DNA of 36,354 nt, taken from contig JAZTWO010000021.1 of assembly GCA_045635885.1 (NCBI GenBank), forward strand, positions 1 to 36,354, read 5' to 3'. Origin of the DNA: RGIG4608 sp045635885. GTDB taxonomy: Bacteria; Bacillota; Clostridia; Oscillospirales; CAG-272. Shown here in pieces: positions 17,939-25,869 of the stretch. Within the stretch, counting starts at the first letter, position 1. Every line of letters starts with the position of its first letter. The notes under the pieces are model-generated. The model had not been told where the DNA came from. It searched no databases and saw only the letters and a list, made by a program, of their open reading frames with translations. The position numbers and the translations under genes are program-made.

Positions 17939-20900
17939 ATGAATATGAGAAAGCTTTTAGTTTTGATGTTGGCTTTGGTAATGGCAATCAATGTTTTTGC
18001 TATTTCTGCCAATGCAGCATACGGAACAAAAGAAAATCACGAAGATTTTGACTATCATCAAATCTTGGCAGACGTTCAGGATGAGGTTGAGAAGTCAGCG
18101 CAGGAGGTTGAGAAGGGTTATGCAAAAACCTATGAAGACCTTTTGAAATACGGATTTATTGATTTTGCAATTGTTGCTATTGATGAGGCAATTGCTACTC
18201 TTGAGAATGTTTACCTCGGAGTATTCAATATGTCTGATGAACTTGAAAATTTGTGCTATGATGAGCGCGATGCTATGGTTTCTACATTAAATGAAATCAA
18301 GCTTGCACTTGTTAATAACACTGCAGATGACATTTCAGGACTTTGCAAGGTTATTGAGGGTCTTGAAAATGATCTCTATACTCACGTTAGCAATATTTCT
18401 GCTATTATTGCAGAAAACGTGAAGGGTTATCTCCCCTTTATATTTGACTATTTGGAGACAAGCAAAGATGTTCAGGCCATTGTTTCGGCAGGTGTTGGAG
18501 TTTGGGAATTTGTATTGAATTATCAAACAACTCCCCAATATCAGATGCTCATTAACGGTCTTTATGATTTGGATAGAGAAATTAGAGGTACAATTTCTAA
18601 GGTAAGAGATGCGCTTGAAAACATTACAAAATTAGAGCTTGTTCTTTCTAAAAATTCAACATACGTTGCATTGGGTAATTCAACATATGCCTATGAACTT
18701 GCGCAAAAGCTCAATCTTGCGGGCAAATGCTGGCAGTATGACTTGGACAACTACAGTTATTATGCGTTGTCAAATGCAGATTTGATTACAGTTCAACTTG
18801 ATATGGTTGCTTCCTCTGAGGTTGTTTATTCTCAGATAAGCGCTGTATTGGCAGGCGCAATCAGAAACAATGGCGATTTGATGAATTTCTATAACCATAA
18901 TCAGTCCTTTGTTGATGAATTCCTTGCTCAATACAACTTGGATTTGAATGCAGAGGTTGAAGAGCTTGCTTGGGATGATTATCTTGACGAGCAGGAAATT
19001 GCAACACTTAATGAATTTATGTCCGCTTTCAGAGAAATTCTTGTTGCGGCATGCGTTCCCGAAATAATGTTTGTTGACATTGGTGCATTGCTCACAGAAT
19101 ATCTTGATATGCAGGGTGTTAGCATCGTTATTGAGCCACTTCAGTTGCCCTTGATTGATCTTGTGATGACTTCACTTGAAAGCTCAATCTATTCTTATTT
19201 CAAATTTGCAAGCGAATATATTTCACTTCTTAATGATATTGAAAATATAGCGCCTAATGCAAAGGTTATCGTTACAGGAATGACAAATCCTGTTGCAAAC
19301 GTTGATTTGTCCGCCTTGGGAATTGACCTTGAAGGACTCCAGATGAGCGCAGACGTTTTGGTGGAATATATCAATGCGTTCGCTTTTGCAACAACCTTGG
19401 ATTATGAAAACGTAATTTTTGTTAATAGCCAAGATGCAGACGTTATTTATGATTCACTTGACGTTGTTTGCGTTCACTCATATAGCGGATGTGTAGATAC
19501 AGACTGTGATCTTTGCCACGAAATCAGAGTTGCTCCCGGTCACCATGTTTTATATAAATGGTATAACTATGACCATACATGCACAACTGACGGTACATAT
19601 ACCGCAAAATGCTCTAACTGTTCCACATATTATACAATTGATGCTCCCGGAACTGCGTTGGGACATTCAATTTATTCATATTATAACAATGATGCAACCT
19701 GCACAACTGACGGAACAAATACATATTATTGTACAAGATGTGATTTGTCATATAGAGTTACTGCACTCGGTACTGCTCATCACGTTTGGATTAAGGTTGA
19801 CATTCAGGATACATACATCAAGATTTGTGACCGTTGCGACGAGATAGAAGGCTTGGATCTTGGATCAGATTTTGAAAGCTTTGCAAAGGATTATGCAGAA
19901 GTTTATCAACAAGCCCTTGAAAGCGGCTATATTGACGAGGCAATTAACTCTGTTGACGTTGCAATTGACGTAATTCTCGGCATTGATTTCTCATCATTCA
20001 ATCTTCCTTTTAATTCAAGAATGTTGCTTGAAAGAGAACGCTTGAACGTTGTTTCTACCTTGAATGAAATCAAAGAGATTCTTGCTGACGATTCTTCTGA
20101 TAGTGTAATGGGCTTGGTTGTTTCATTGTTGGCACTTGAAGATGACCTCAATACACATTTTAATGCTATTTTGGATATCATTACCGATGAGGATATTGCA
20201 ATAACAGTTGACAACTACTTCCGTCTCTCTGAAGAATTTTCAGACGAAATTATGGCGGTAGTAACAATAATCAATGATTTGACAACTGTTGAATACACAC
20301 TTACTCCCGATTCTTCATTTGTATCCTTGGGTAACTCCTCTTATGCAGATGAGCTTGCTGAAAAGCTCCACCTTGGCGACAAGTATTTGAAGTTTGATAT
20401 GGATGATGATTATCTTGATGCGTTGGCAAATGCAGACTTGATTGCAATCAACCTTGATAACGGCAAATATGCTCAGTTTATTTATCGTCAATTTGTTGGC
20501 GCATTTATGGAAACTATCAGATCACACTCAGATTTGATGGCTTGGTATAACCATTCCATGATTGGCGAAGAAATCAAAAATATAATGGGCAGTTTAGGTT
20601 TAGATATTAACGAATCTCCCAAAGAACTTGATTGGTCAAAATATCTTAACGAGGATGAAATTGCAATTCTTAAAAACGTTTTGACTTCCTTCAGAGGTGA
20701 GCTTGTTAAAAACGGTACTCCTGAAGTGATTTATTATGACGTTAACCCCATTATCAACGATTTGATTAGAGATGAATTTCCGGGTGTTAGTGTTAATTTG
20801 AGCCCCCTTGAAATTCCCGTGGCGGATATTCTTATGTTGTGCATTGAAAGTTCAATTTACTCATACGTTGAATTTTCAAGCGACCTTAACAACCTTTTTG

Positions 20901-22756
20901 ACACAGTTTCCACAGTAGCTCCCGATGCTAAGGTAATTGTAACAAGCATTGACAATCCTTATAAGGACATTGCACTTCTTGTTGCAGGTATGATTAGCGA
21001 AGAAGCAGTTGCATACGTTGAAGCAAGCGACTATTTGGTTGCATGTTTCAATGCTCACGTATTTGCAAGCACATTGGGTTATGACAACATAATCTTTGTT
21101 AATAGCAACAATGCAGATGAAATTTTTGACGCAATTGAGTTTAGTTGCGCTCACGTTTACAGCGGATGCGTAGACACTGAATGTGACCTTTGCCACGAAG
21201 TTAGAGTTGCTCCCGGTCACAGCTTTACATATTACACATCCAATGGTGATGCAACATGTACCGAAAATGGAACAATGACATCAACTTGTGATAATTGTGA
21301 TGTTACAAACACAGTAACAGAACTTGGTTCTGCCCGTGGACACATTTATTCAAATTACTACTACAACAATGATGCTACTTGTGTAGCAGACGGTACAAAG
21401 ACCGCAACTTGTGACCGTTGCCACGAAGCTACTGATACAGTAACTGCACTTGGCACAACTCTTGGTCATAATTTTGGCGATTACACATACAACAATGATG
21501 CTACTTGCGTAGAGGACGGAACACAGAGTGCAACTTGCGACCGTTGCGGTGAAATTGACACTCAGGTTGCAGAAGATACTGCATTGGGACACACTTGGAT
21601 TGCGGCTACATGTACTGAAGCAAAGACTTGTGAAACTTGCGGTGAAACCGAAGGCGAAGCTCTTGGCCACGATTGGAAGGCAGCTACTTGTATTGAATCC
21701 AAGACATGTAAGCGTTGCTCTGAAATCGACGGTGTAGCACTTGGACATAGCTTTACAAATTACGTTTATAATGAAGATGCTACTTGCGTAGCTAACGGAA
21801 CAAAGACCGCAACATGCGACCGTTGTACTGTTACTGACACAAAGGTTGCGGCAAACACCGCTCCCGGACACGCTTGGATTGATGCAACATGTACTGAAGC
21901 AAAGGTTTGCTCAGTTTGTGATGCGACAATTGGCGTAGCGCTTGGACATAGCTTTACAAATTACGTTTCCAATGGCGACGCAACTTGCACAGCTAACGGA
22001 ACAAAAACTGCAAAATGCGATCGTTGCGATTTGACAGATACAAAGGTTGATGCAAATACTGCTCTTGGCCACAACTTTAAGGATGCTACTTGTACAACCC
22101 CCAAGATGTGCGCTAATTGTGAACTTACTGAAGGTGAGGCACTTGGCCACAACTGGAAGGATGCGACATGTACTGAAGCGAAGGTTTGCTTGACATGTAA
22201 TGAATCCGACGGTGTAATTCCCGGACATACTTGGAAGGACGCAACATGCACCGAAGCGAAGGTTTGTGTAGTTTGTGAAGAAACTAAGGGCGTGGCTCTT
22301 GGCCACTCTTGGTCAGGCGTAACTTGCACAGAACCTCAGTCTTGCAAGAATTGTGGAATGATTCAGGGTCTTCCTGCAGGACACAAATATGGTGCTTGGG
22401 AAGTGGTTACTGAAGCTACCAAGAAGGCAGAGGGCTTGAAAAAGCAGGTATGCTCAGTTTGTGGTGACACAATTGAAGAGGTTATTCCTAAGCGTGAAGG
22501 CATGTCAACAGGAACAATCGTGGTAATTGCTATCGTTGCTATCTTGGTTGGTGTCGGCTCAGGTATTGGAGCATACTTGTTCCTTAAAAATAAAAAGGAA
22601 GAAGCTGACTTTGATGACGAGCCCACAGAAGCAGAGGAAGAAATTGAATACATTGAAGAATCTGAAGAAGAACCCGCTATGGAAACTGAAGCAGAGTCTG
22701 AAATGGGATATGAAACCGAAGCGATTGCAGAAGAAAATATCGAAGAAGATATTTGA
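17939..22756 (+). CDS. Giant exported protein with doubled modules, long Cys/His repeat array and acidic tail (paralog 5)
   Basis: This 1605-aa protein is the largest of the family. ATG 17939 is chosen over the in-frame TTG 17933 because GGAAAGG ends six bases upstream. The signal peptide ends near SANA and has no cysteine. The core unit occurs twice: a helical module, a degenerate SGNH-like domain and a cysteine cap. The SGNH-like blocks read LGNS at 245-248 and 797-800, so serine is kept but Asp is replaced by Asn. The caps start at C511 and C1070. After the second cap come 13 Cys/His units (residues 1095-1517): five long, seven short and one terminal. A membrane helix (about 1526-1548) is followed by KNKKEE and a strongly acidic tail of about 50 residues, absent from the other four. 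Function is unknown. Confidence 0.8.
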   Translation: MNMRKLLVLMLALVMAINVFAISANAAYGTKENHEDFDYHQILADVQDEVEKSAQEVEKGYAKTYEDLLKYGFIDFAIVAIDEAIATLENVYLGVFNMSDELENLCYDERDAMVSTLNEIKLALVNNTADDISGLCKVIEGLENDLYTHVSNISAIIAENVKGYLPFIFDYLETSKDVQAIVSAGVGVWEFVLNYQTTPQYQMLINGLYDLDREIRGTISKVRDALENITKLELVLSKNSTYVALGNSTYAYELAQKLNLAGKCWQYDLDNYSYYALSNADLITVQLDMVASSEVVYSQISAVLAGAIRNNGDLMNFYNHNQSFVDEFLAQYNLDLNAEVEELAWDDYLDEQEIATLNEFMSAFREILVAACVPEIMFVDIGALLTEYLDMQGVSIVIEPLQLPLIDLVMTSLESSIYSYFKFASEYISLLNDIENIAPNAKVIVTGMTNPVANVDLSALGIDLEGLQMSADVLVEYINAFAFATTLDYENVIFVNSQDADVIYDSLDVVCVHSYSGCVDTDCDLCHEIRVAPGHHVLYKWYNYDHTCTTDGTYTAKCSNCSTYYTIDAPGTALGHSIYSYYNNDATCTTDGTNTYYCTRCDLSYRVTALGTAHHVWIKVDIQDTYIKICDRCDEIEGLDLGSDFESFAKDYAEVYQQALESGYIDEAINSVDVAIDVILGIDFSSFNLPFNSRMLLERERLNVVSTLNEIKEILADDSSDSVMGLVVSLLALEDDLNTHFNAILDIITDEDIAITVDNYFRLSEEFSDEIMAVVTIINDLTTVEYTLTPDSSFVSLGNSSYADELAEKLHLGDKYLKFDMDDDYLDALANADLIAINLDNGKYAQFIYRQFVGAFMETIRSHSDLMAWYNHSMIGEEIKNIMGSLGLDINESPKELDWSKYLNEDEIAILKNVLTSFRGELVKNGTPEVIYYDVNPIINDLIRDEFPGVSVNLSPLEIPVADILMLCIESSIYSYVEFSSDLNNLFDTVSTVAPDAKVIVTSIDNPYKDIALLVAGMISEEAVAYVEASDYLVACFNAHVFASTLGYDNIIFVNSNNADEIFDAIEFSCAHVYSGCVDTECDLCHEVRVAPGHSFTYYTSNGDATCTENGTMTSTCDNCDVTNTVTELGSARGHIYSNYYYNNDATCVADGTKTATCDRCHEATDTVTALGTTLGHNFGDYTYNNDATCVEDGTQSATCDRCGEIDTQVAEDTALGHTWIAATCTEAKTCETCGETEGEALGHDWKAATCIESKTCKRCSEIDGVALGHSFTNYVYNEDATCVANGTKTATCDRCTVTDTKVAANTAPGHAWIDATCTEAKVCSVCDATIGVALGHSFTNYVSNGDATCTANGTKTAKCDRCDLTDTKVDANTALGHNFKDATCTTPKMCANCELTEGEALGHNWKDATCTEAKVCLTCNESDGVIPGHTWKDATCTEAKVCVVCEETKGVALGHSWSGVTCTEPQSCKNCGMIQGLPAGHKYGAWEVVTEATKKAEGLKKQVCSVCGDTIEEVIPKREGMSTGTIVVIAIVAILVGVGSGIGAYLFLKNKKEEADFDDEPTEAEEEIEYIEESEEEPAMETEAESEMGYETEAIAEENIEEDI
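21215..22489 (+). repeat. Array of 13 Cys/His coding repeats in paralog 5
   Basis: Units begin with GH. Long units of about 41 residues have the spacing H-x12-C-x9-C-x2-C; short units of about 26 residues have H-x6-C-x5-C-x2-C. The order is L L L S S L S L S S S S T. Each unit thus offers three Cys and one His, which could form one metal site or disulfides; this is inferred. Neighbouring short units are similar enough in DNA to allow slippage or recombination. Confidence 0.85.
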
Positions 22757-22774
22757 TTTTAACTAAATAACTTT

Positions 22775-22810
22775 ATCCCGCCATCTTGAGAACGAGATGG
22801 CGGGATTTTC
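22775..22810 (+). terminator. Intrinsic terminator of paralog 5
   Basis: ATCCCGCCATCT (22775-22786) pairs perfectly with AGATGGCGGGAT (22795-22806) and ends in TTTT. The stem core is shared with the terminators of paralogs 1 and 3. Confidence 0.9.
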
Positions 22811-22833
22811 CCCAAAAAAATTCACAAAATGTA

Positions 22834-22862
22834 TTGACACGGTAAGTTAACTGTGATATAAT
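22834..22862 (+). promoter_or_regulatory. Perfect-consensus promoter of scfA
   Basis: TTGACA (22834-22839) and TATAAT (22857-22862) are 17 bases apart, with an extended TGA. This predicts strong transcription of the SCIFF operon. Confidence 0.9.
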
Positions 22863-22899
22863 ATTCGTGTAAAAAATCTATCAATAGAAGGTGAAGATT

Positions 22900-23052
22900 A
22901 TGAAACATATCAAAACAATAGAAACTCGCAATCTTTGCGAAAGTGCTAAAAATGGTGGTTGTGGCGAATGCCAGACATCTTGCCAGTCCGCTTGCAAGAC
23001 AAGCTGTGGTATTGCAAACCAGAAGTGCGAAGGCACAAAGGAAAGCAAGTAA
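22900..23052 (+). CDS. scfA: SCIFF peptide precursor (ranthipeptide)
   Basis: This 50-aa peptide begins MKHIKTIETRNL and has the family core NGGCGECQTSC...SACKTSC. It is the precursor of a ribosomally made, thioether-bridged peptide, whose cysteines are linked to nearby residues by the radical-SAM maturase encoded next door. SCIFF stands for six cysteines in forty-five residues. Here there are seven, at 13, 21, 24, 28, 32, 36 and 43; the extra one is C13 in the leader-side NLCES. Ribosome site AGAAGGTGA lies just upstream. The biological role of SCIFF peptides is not settled, though they are near-universal in Clostridia. Confidence 0.95.
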   Translation: MKHIKTIETRNLCESAKNGGCGECQTSCQSACKTSCGIANQKCEGTKESK

Positions 23053-23067
23053 TTGCATATCTAAAAT

Positions 23068-23093
23068 TGCCGCCGCGCTTGGCGGCATTTTTT
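23068..23093 (+). terminator. Terminator/attenuator between scfA and scfB
   Basis: TGCCGCC (23068-23074) pairs with GGCGGCA (23081-23087), followed by six T. No promoter is seen before scfB, so partial read-through would give much more precursor than maturase. Confidence 0.88.
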
Positions 23094-23109
23094 ATGAAGG
23101 AGATTAAAA

Positions 23110-24486
23110 ATGATTCATCAATATAAACTTAATGGCTTTAATATCGTGCTTGACGTTTGCTCTGGCTCCGTTCACGTTGTTGACGACGTGGCTTATGATA
23201 TTATTGCAGATTTTGAAAATAAAGAAAAGGAAGTTATTATTGCACAGATGCTTGAAAAATATGCATCTGAAGATGTGAGCGAGGGTGATGTTCGTGAATG
23301 CTTTGAGCAGATTGAAGAGCTTAAGGCAGCGGGCAAATTGTTTGCTCCCGACACGTTTGAGCCAATGGCAGGTAAATTAAAGCAGAAGACCGCAGGCGTT
23401 GTTAAGGCACTTTGCCTTCACATTGCGCACACCTGCAATCTTAACTGTTCTTACTGCTTTGCGTCACAGGGCAAATATCACGGTGAAAGAGCTGTGATGA
23501 GCTTTGAGGTGGGAAAGAGAGCGCTTGACTTCCTTATTGAAAACTCGGGAACTCGCCACAACCTTGAGGTTGACTTTTTCGGTGGTGAGCCCCTTATGAA
23601 TTTCCAAGTTGTTAAGCAGCTTGTTGCCTATGCACGCAGCATTGAAAAGGAAAAGGGCAAAAACTTTAGATTTACTTTGACAACAAACGGTGTTCTTGTT
23701 GATGACGACGTTATTGAATGGGCTAACCGTGAGTGTGCAAACGTTGTTCTTTCTCTTGACGGCAGAAAAGAGGTTCACGATAGATTCCGTGTTGACTTTG
23801 CAGGTAACGGAAGCTGGGAAAAAATTGTTCCCAAATTCCAAAAATTTGTTGAAGCTCGTGGTGGAAAGGAATATTACATGCGTGGTACATTTACTCACGC
23901 AAATCCTGACTTCCTTGAGGACATTAAGCAGATGCTTGACCTTGGATTTAACGAGCTTAGTATGGAGCCCGTGGTTTGCGCAAAGGGGGATCCCTCTGCT
24001 CTTACTGATGAAGATATGGAAATTGTTATGAAGCAGTATGAGGACCTTGCTACTCTTATGCTTAAACGTGACGAAGAGGGAAGACCATTTACCTTCTATC
24101 ACTATATGATTGACCTTACAGGTGGACCTTGCATTTATAAAAGAATTTCAGGTTGTGGAAGCGGTACTGAATATATGGCGGTTACTCCTTGGGGCGACCT
24201 TTATCCCTGCCACCAGTTCGTTGGTGAAGAGAGATTTAAGCTCGGTGATATTTGGACGGGAGTGACAAATACTGAGGTGCAGGGCGAATTTGCCGCATGT
24301 AACGTATATGCTCACCCCGAATGCCGTGACTGTTGGGCTCGTCTTTATTGTTCGGGCGGATGTGCAGCTAACGCATATCACGCAACAGGTAGCGTAACAG
24401 GTGTTTATCAGGACGGTTGCAAGCTTTTCAGAAAGCGCATGGAATGTGCTATTATGGTTGCTATTGCGCGTTCAATGAAGGATTAA
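23110..24486 (+). CDS. scfB: SCIFF radical-SAM maturase
   Basis: This 458-aa iron-sulfur enzyme should install thioether cross-links in the SCIFF peptide. The N-terminal region (about 1-95) matches the place of the peptide-recognition (RRE) domain. The radical-SAM cluster motif is C109-x3-C113-x2-C116 (TCNLNCSYC). FFGGEPLMN and the rest of the partial barrel follow. The SPASM part (about residues 345-445) has many cysteines in CGSGTEYMAV, YPCHQFVGE, CRDCWARLYCSGGCAAN and DGCKLF, for auxiliary 4Fe-4S clusters. Length and order are normal. GAAGGAG stands seven bases before the ATG. It is transcribed with scfA through the terminator between them and is followed after one base by a decarboxylase gene. 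Confidence 0.95.
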   Translation: MIHQYKLNGFNIVLDVCSGSVHVVDDVAYDIIADFENKEKEVIIAQMLEKYASEDVSEGDVRECFEQIEELKAAGKLFAPDTFEPMAGKLKQKTAGVVKALCLHIAHTCNLNCSYCFASQGKYHGERAVMSFEVGKRALDFLIENSGTRHNLEVDFFGGEPLMNFQVVKQLVAYARSIEKEKGKNFRFTLTTNGVLVDDDVIEWANRECANVVLSLDGRKEVHDRFRVDFAGNGSWEKIVPKFQKFVEARGGKEYYMRGTFTHANPDFLEDIKQMLDLGFNELSMEPVVCAKGDPSALTDEDMEIVMKQYEDLATLMLKRDEEGRPFTFYHYMIDLTGGPCIYKRISGCGSGTEYMAVTPWGDLYPCHQFVGEERFKLGDIWTGVTNTEVQGEFAACNVYAHPECRDCWARLYCSGGCAANAYHATGSVTGVYQDGCKLFRKRMECAIMVAIARSMKD

Positions 24487-24487
24487 T

Positions 24488-25825
24488 ATGAATACTCCCA
24501 TTTGCGATTTTGTTAAAAAATATGCAGAATCCGGCAAGGTGAAGCTTCATATGCCGGGGCACAAGGGCGCATCATTTTTGGGACTTGAAAAATTCGATAT
24601 TACCGAAATTGACGGTGCGGACTCGCTTTATGAGGCGAGTGGCATAATTGCGCAAAGTGAAAAAAATGCAAGTGAGCTTTTCTCTTGCAAAACCTTTTAT
24701 TCAACCGAGGGGTCTTCGCAGTGCATTAAGGCGATGGTTCATTTGCTTTCTTTGGATGCCAAGAATAGAGGCAAAATCCCATATATTTGGGCGGGTAGAA
24801 ACGCTCACAAAGCGTTTCACAGTGCAATTGCCTTGCTTGACGTTGACGTTGATTGGATTTATCCAAGCGAAATGGATTCATATCTTTCTTGCAATATTGA
24901 TGCTGATGAATTGTCCTTGATGCTTAAGGGGGCAGAGAAAAAGCCGAGTGCTATTTACATCACAAGCCCCGACTATCTTGGCAACGTGGCGGACGTTGAG
25001 GCGATTGCAAGGATCTGCAAAGAAAATGACGTTTTACTTGCCGTTGACAATGCGCACGGTGCTTATTTGAAGTTTTTGCAAAACTCCAAGCATCCAATTG
25101 ACCTTGGTGCAGATATTTGTTGCGATTCTGCTCACAAAACCTTGCCCGTGTTTACGGGCGGTGCATATTTGCATTTGAGCCATTCGTTTGGTGAAAAATT
25201 CAATGATAAATGTGTTAAAGATGCCATGCTGCTCTTTGGCTCAACAAGTCCTTCATATATTATTTTGCAATCGCTTGATATGGCTAATGCATATCTTGAC
25301 AATTATGCTTTGTCACTTTGTGAGTTTGCTAAAAAGGTTAAATTAGTTAAAAATGCACTTACAGATAACGGATATGAATTATATGGCGGTGAGGTACTTA
25401 AAATAACCGTTTGTGCCAAGAATTATGGATATGAGGGGTATGAGCTTAAGGATATTTTGCTTCAAAATGGAGTTGTTTGTGAGTTTTGTGACCGAGACTT
25501 TGTGGTGATGATGCTCACTCCTGAAATTAGTGACGAAGATTTGAAAAAGCTTTGTGATATTATGTTGTCCATACCCAAAAGAGATGCGATAAAAGATAAA
25601 TCCCCAAGCTTTGTGGCTCTTAAAAAGGGTATGTCTTTAAGGGATGCTATGCTTTCAAATTCCGAATGTATTCCACTTGAAAAATCCCTTGGCAGAGTGG
25701 TTGCAATTTCCAATATTGGTTGCCCGCCAGCAGTACCAATTGCTGTTGCAGGTGAAATAATTGACCAAAATGTAATTGAATGTTTAAAATATTACAAAAT
25801 CACTGAAATTAATGTGGTAAAATAA
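24488..25825 (+). CDS. Short-form Orn/Lys/Arg decarboxylase (PLP enzyme)
   Basis: This 445-aa fold-type I PLP enzyme resembles the short decarboxylases of the YaaO/SpeA-like group, which remove CO2 from arginine, lysine or ornithine in polyamine metabolism; the substrate here is not determined. MPGHKG is at residues 22-27, AVDNAHG is near residue 186, and the PLP lysine K217 sits in SAHKTLP. The C-terminal Orn_DC_C part (about 365-445) is complete. It lacks the N-terminal wing domain of the large inducible decarboxylases, as usual for this group. The start lies one base after the scfB stop, with GAAGG inside the end of scfB, so translation is probably coupled. The reason for joining SCIFF maturation and amine synthesis is unknown. 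Confidence 0.88.
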   Translation: MNTPICDFVKKYAESGKVKLHMPGHKGASFLGLEKFDITEIDGADSLYEASGIIAQSEKNASELFSCKTFYSTEGSSQCIKAMVHLLSLDAKNRGKIPYIWAGRNAHKAFHSAIALLDVDVDWIYPSEMDSYLSCNIDADELSLMLKGAEKKPSAIYITSPDYLGNVADVEAIARICKENDVLLAVDNAHGAYLKFLQNSKHPIDLGADICCDSAHKTLPVFTGGAYLHLSHSFGEKFNDKCVKDAMLLFGSTSPSYIILQSLDMANAYLDNYALSLCEFAKKVKLVKNALTDNGYELYGGEVLKITVCAKNYGYEGYELKDILLQNGVVCEFCDRDFVVMMLTPEISDEDLKKLCDIMLSIPKRDAIKDKSPSFVALKKGMSLRDAMLSNSECIPLEKSLGRVVAISNIGCPPAVPIAVAGEIIDQNVIECLKYYKITEINVVK

Positions 25826-25856
25826 AAAACACCGACTGTAAAAGTCGGTGTTTTTT
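25824..25856. terminator. Bidirectional terminator
   Basis: CACCGACT (25830-25837) pairs perfectly with AGTCGGTG (25843-25850), flanked by A6 and T6. It can end both the decarboxylase transcript and the convergent DHHW-gene transcript. Confidence 0.92.
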
Positions 25857-25869
25857 ATTTACCTTTTTC

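Noticed and set aside
21215..22489. CRISPR-like repeat array
   Set aside because: The repeats are in frame, code for Cys/His units and have no constant repeat with unique spacers.
22878..22887. Hairpin before the scfA ribosome site like those of the paralogs
   Set aside because: CTAT/ATAG would have a two-base loop; it is too weak to count as the same element.
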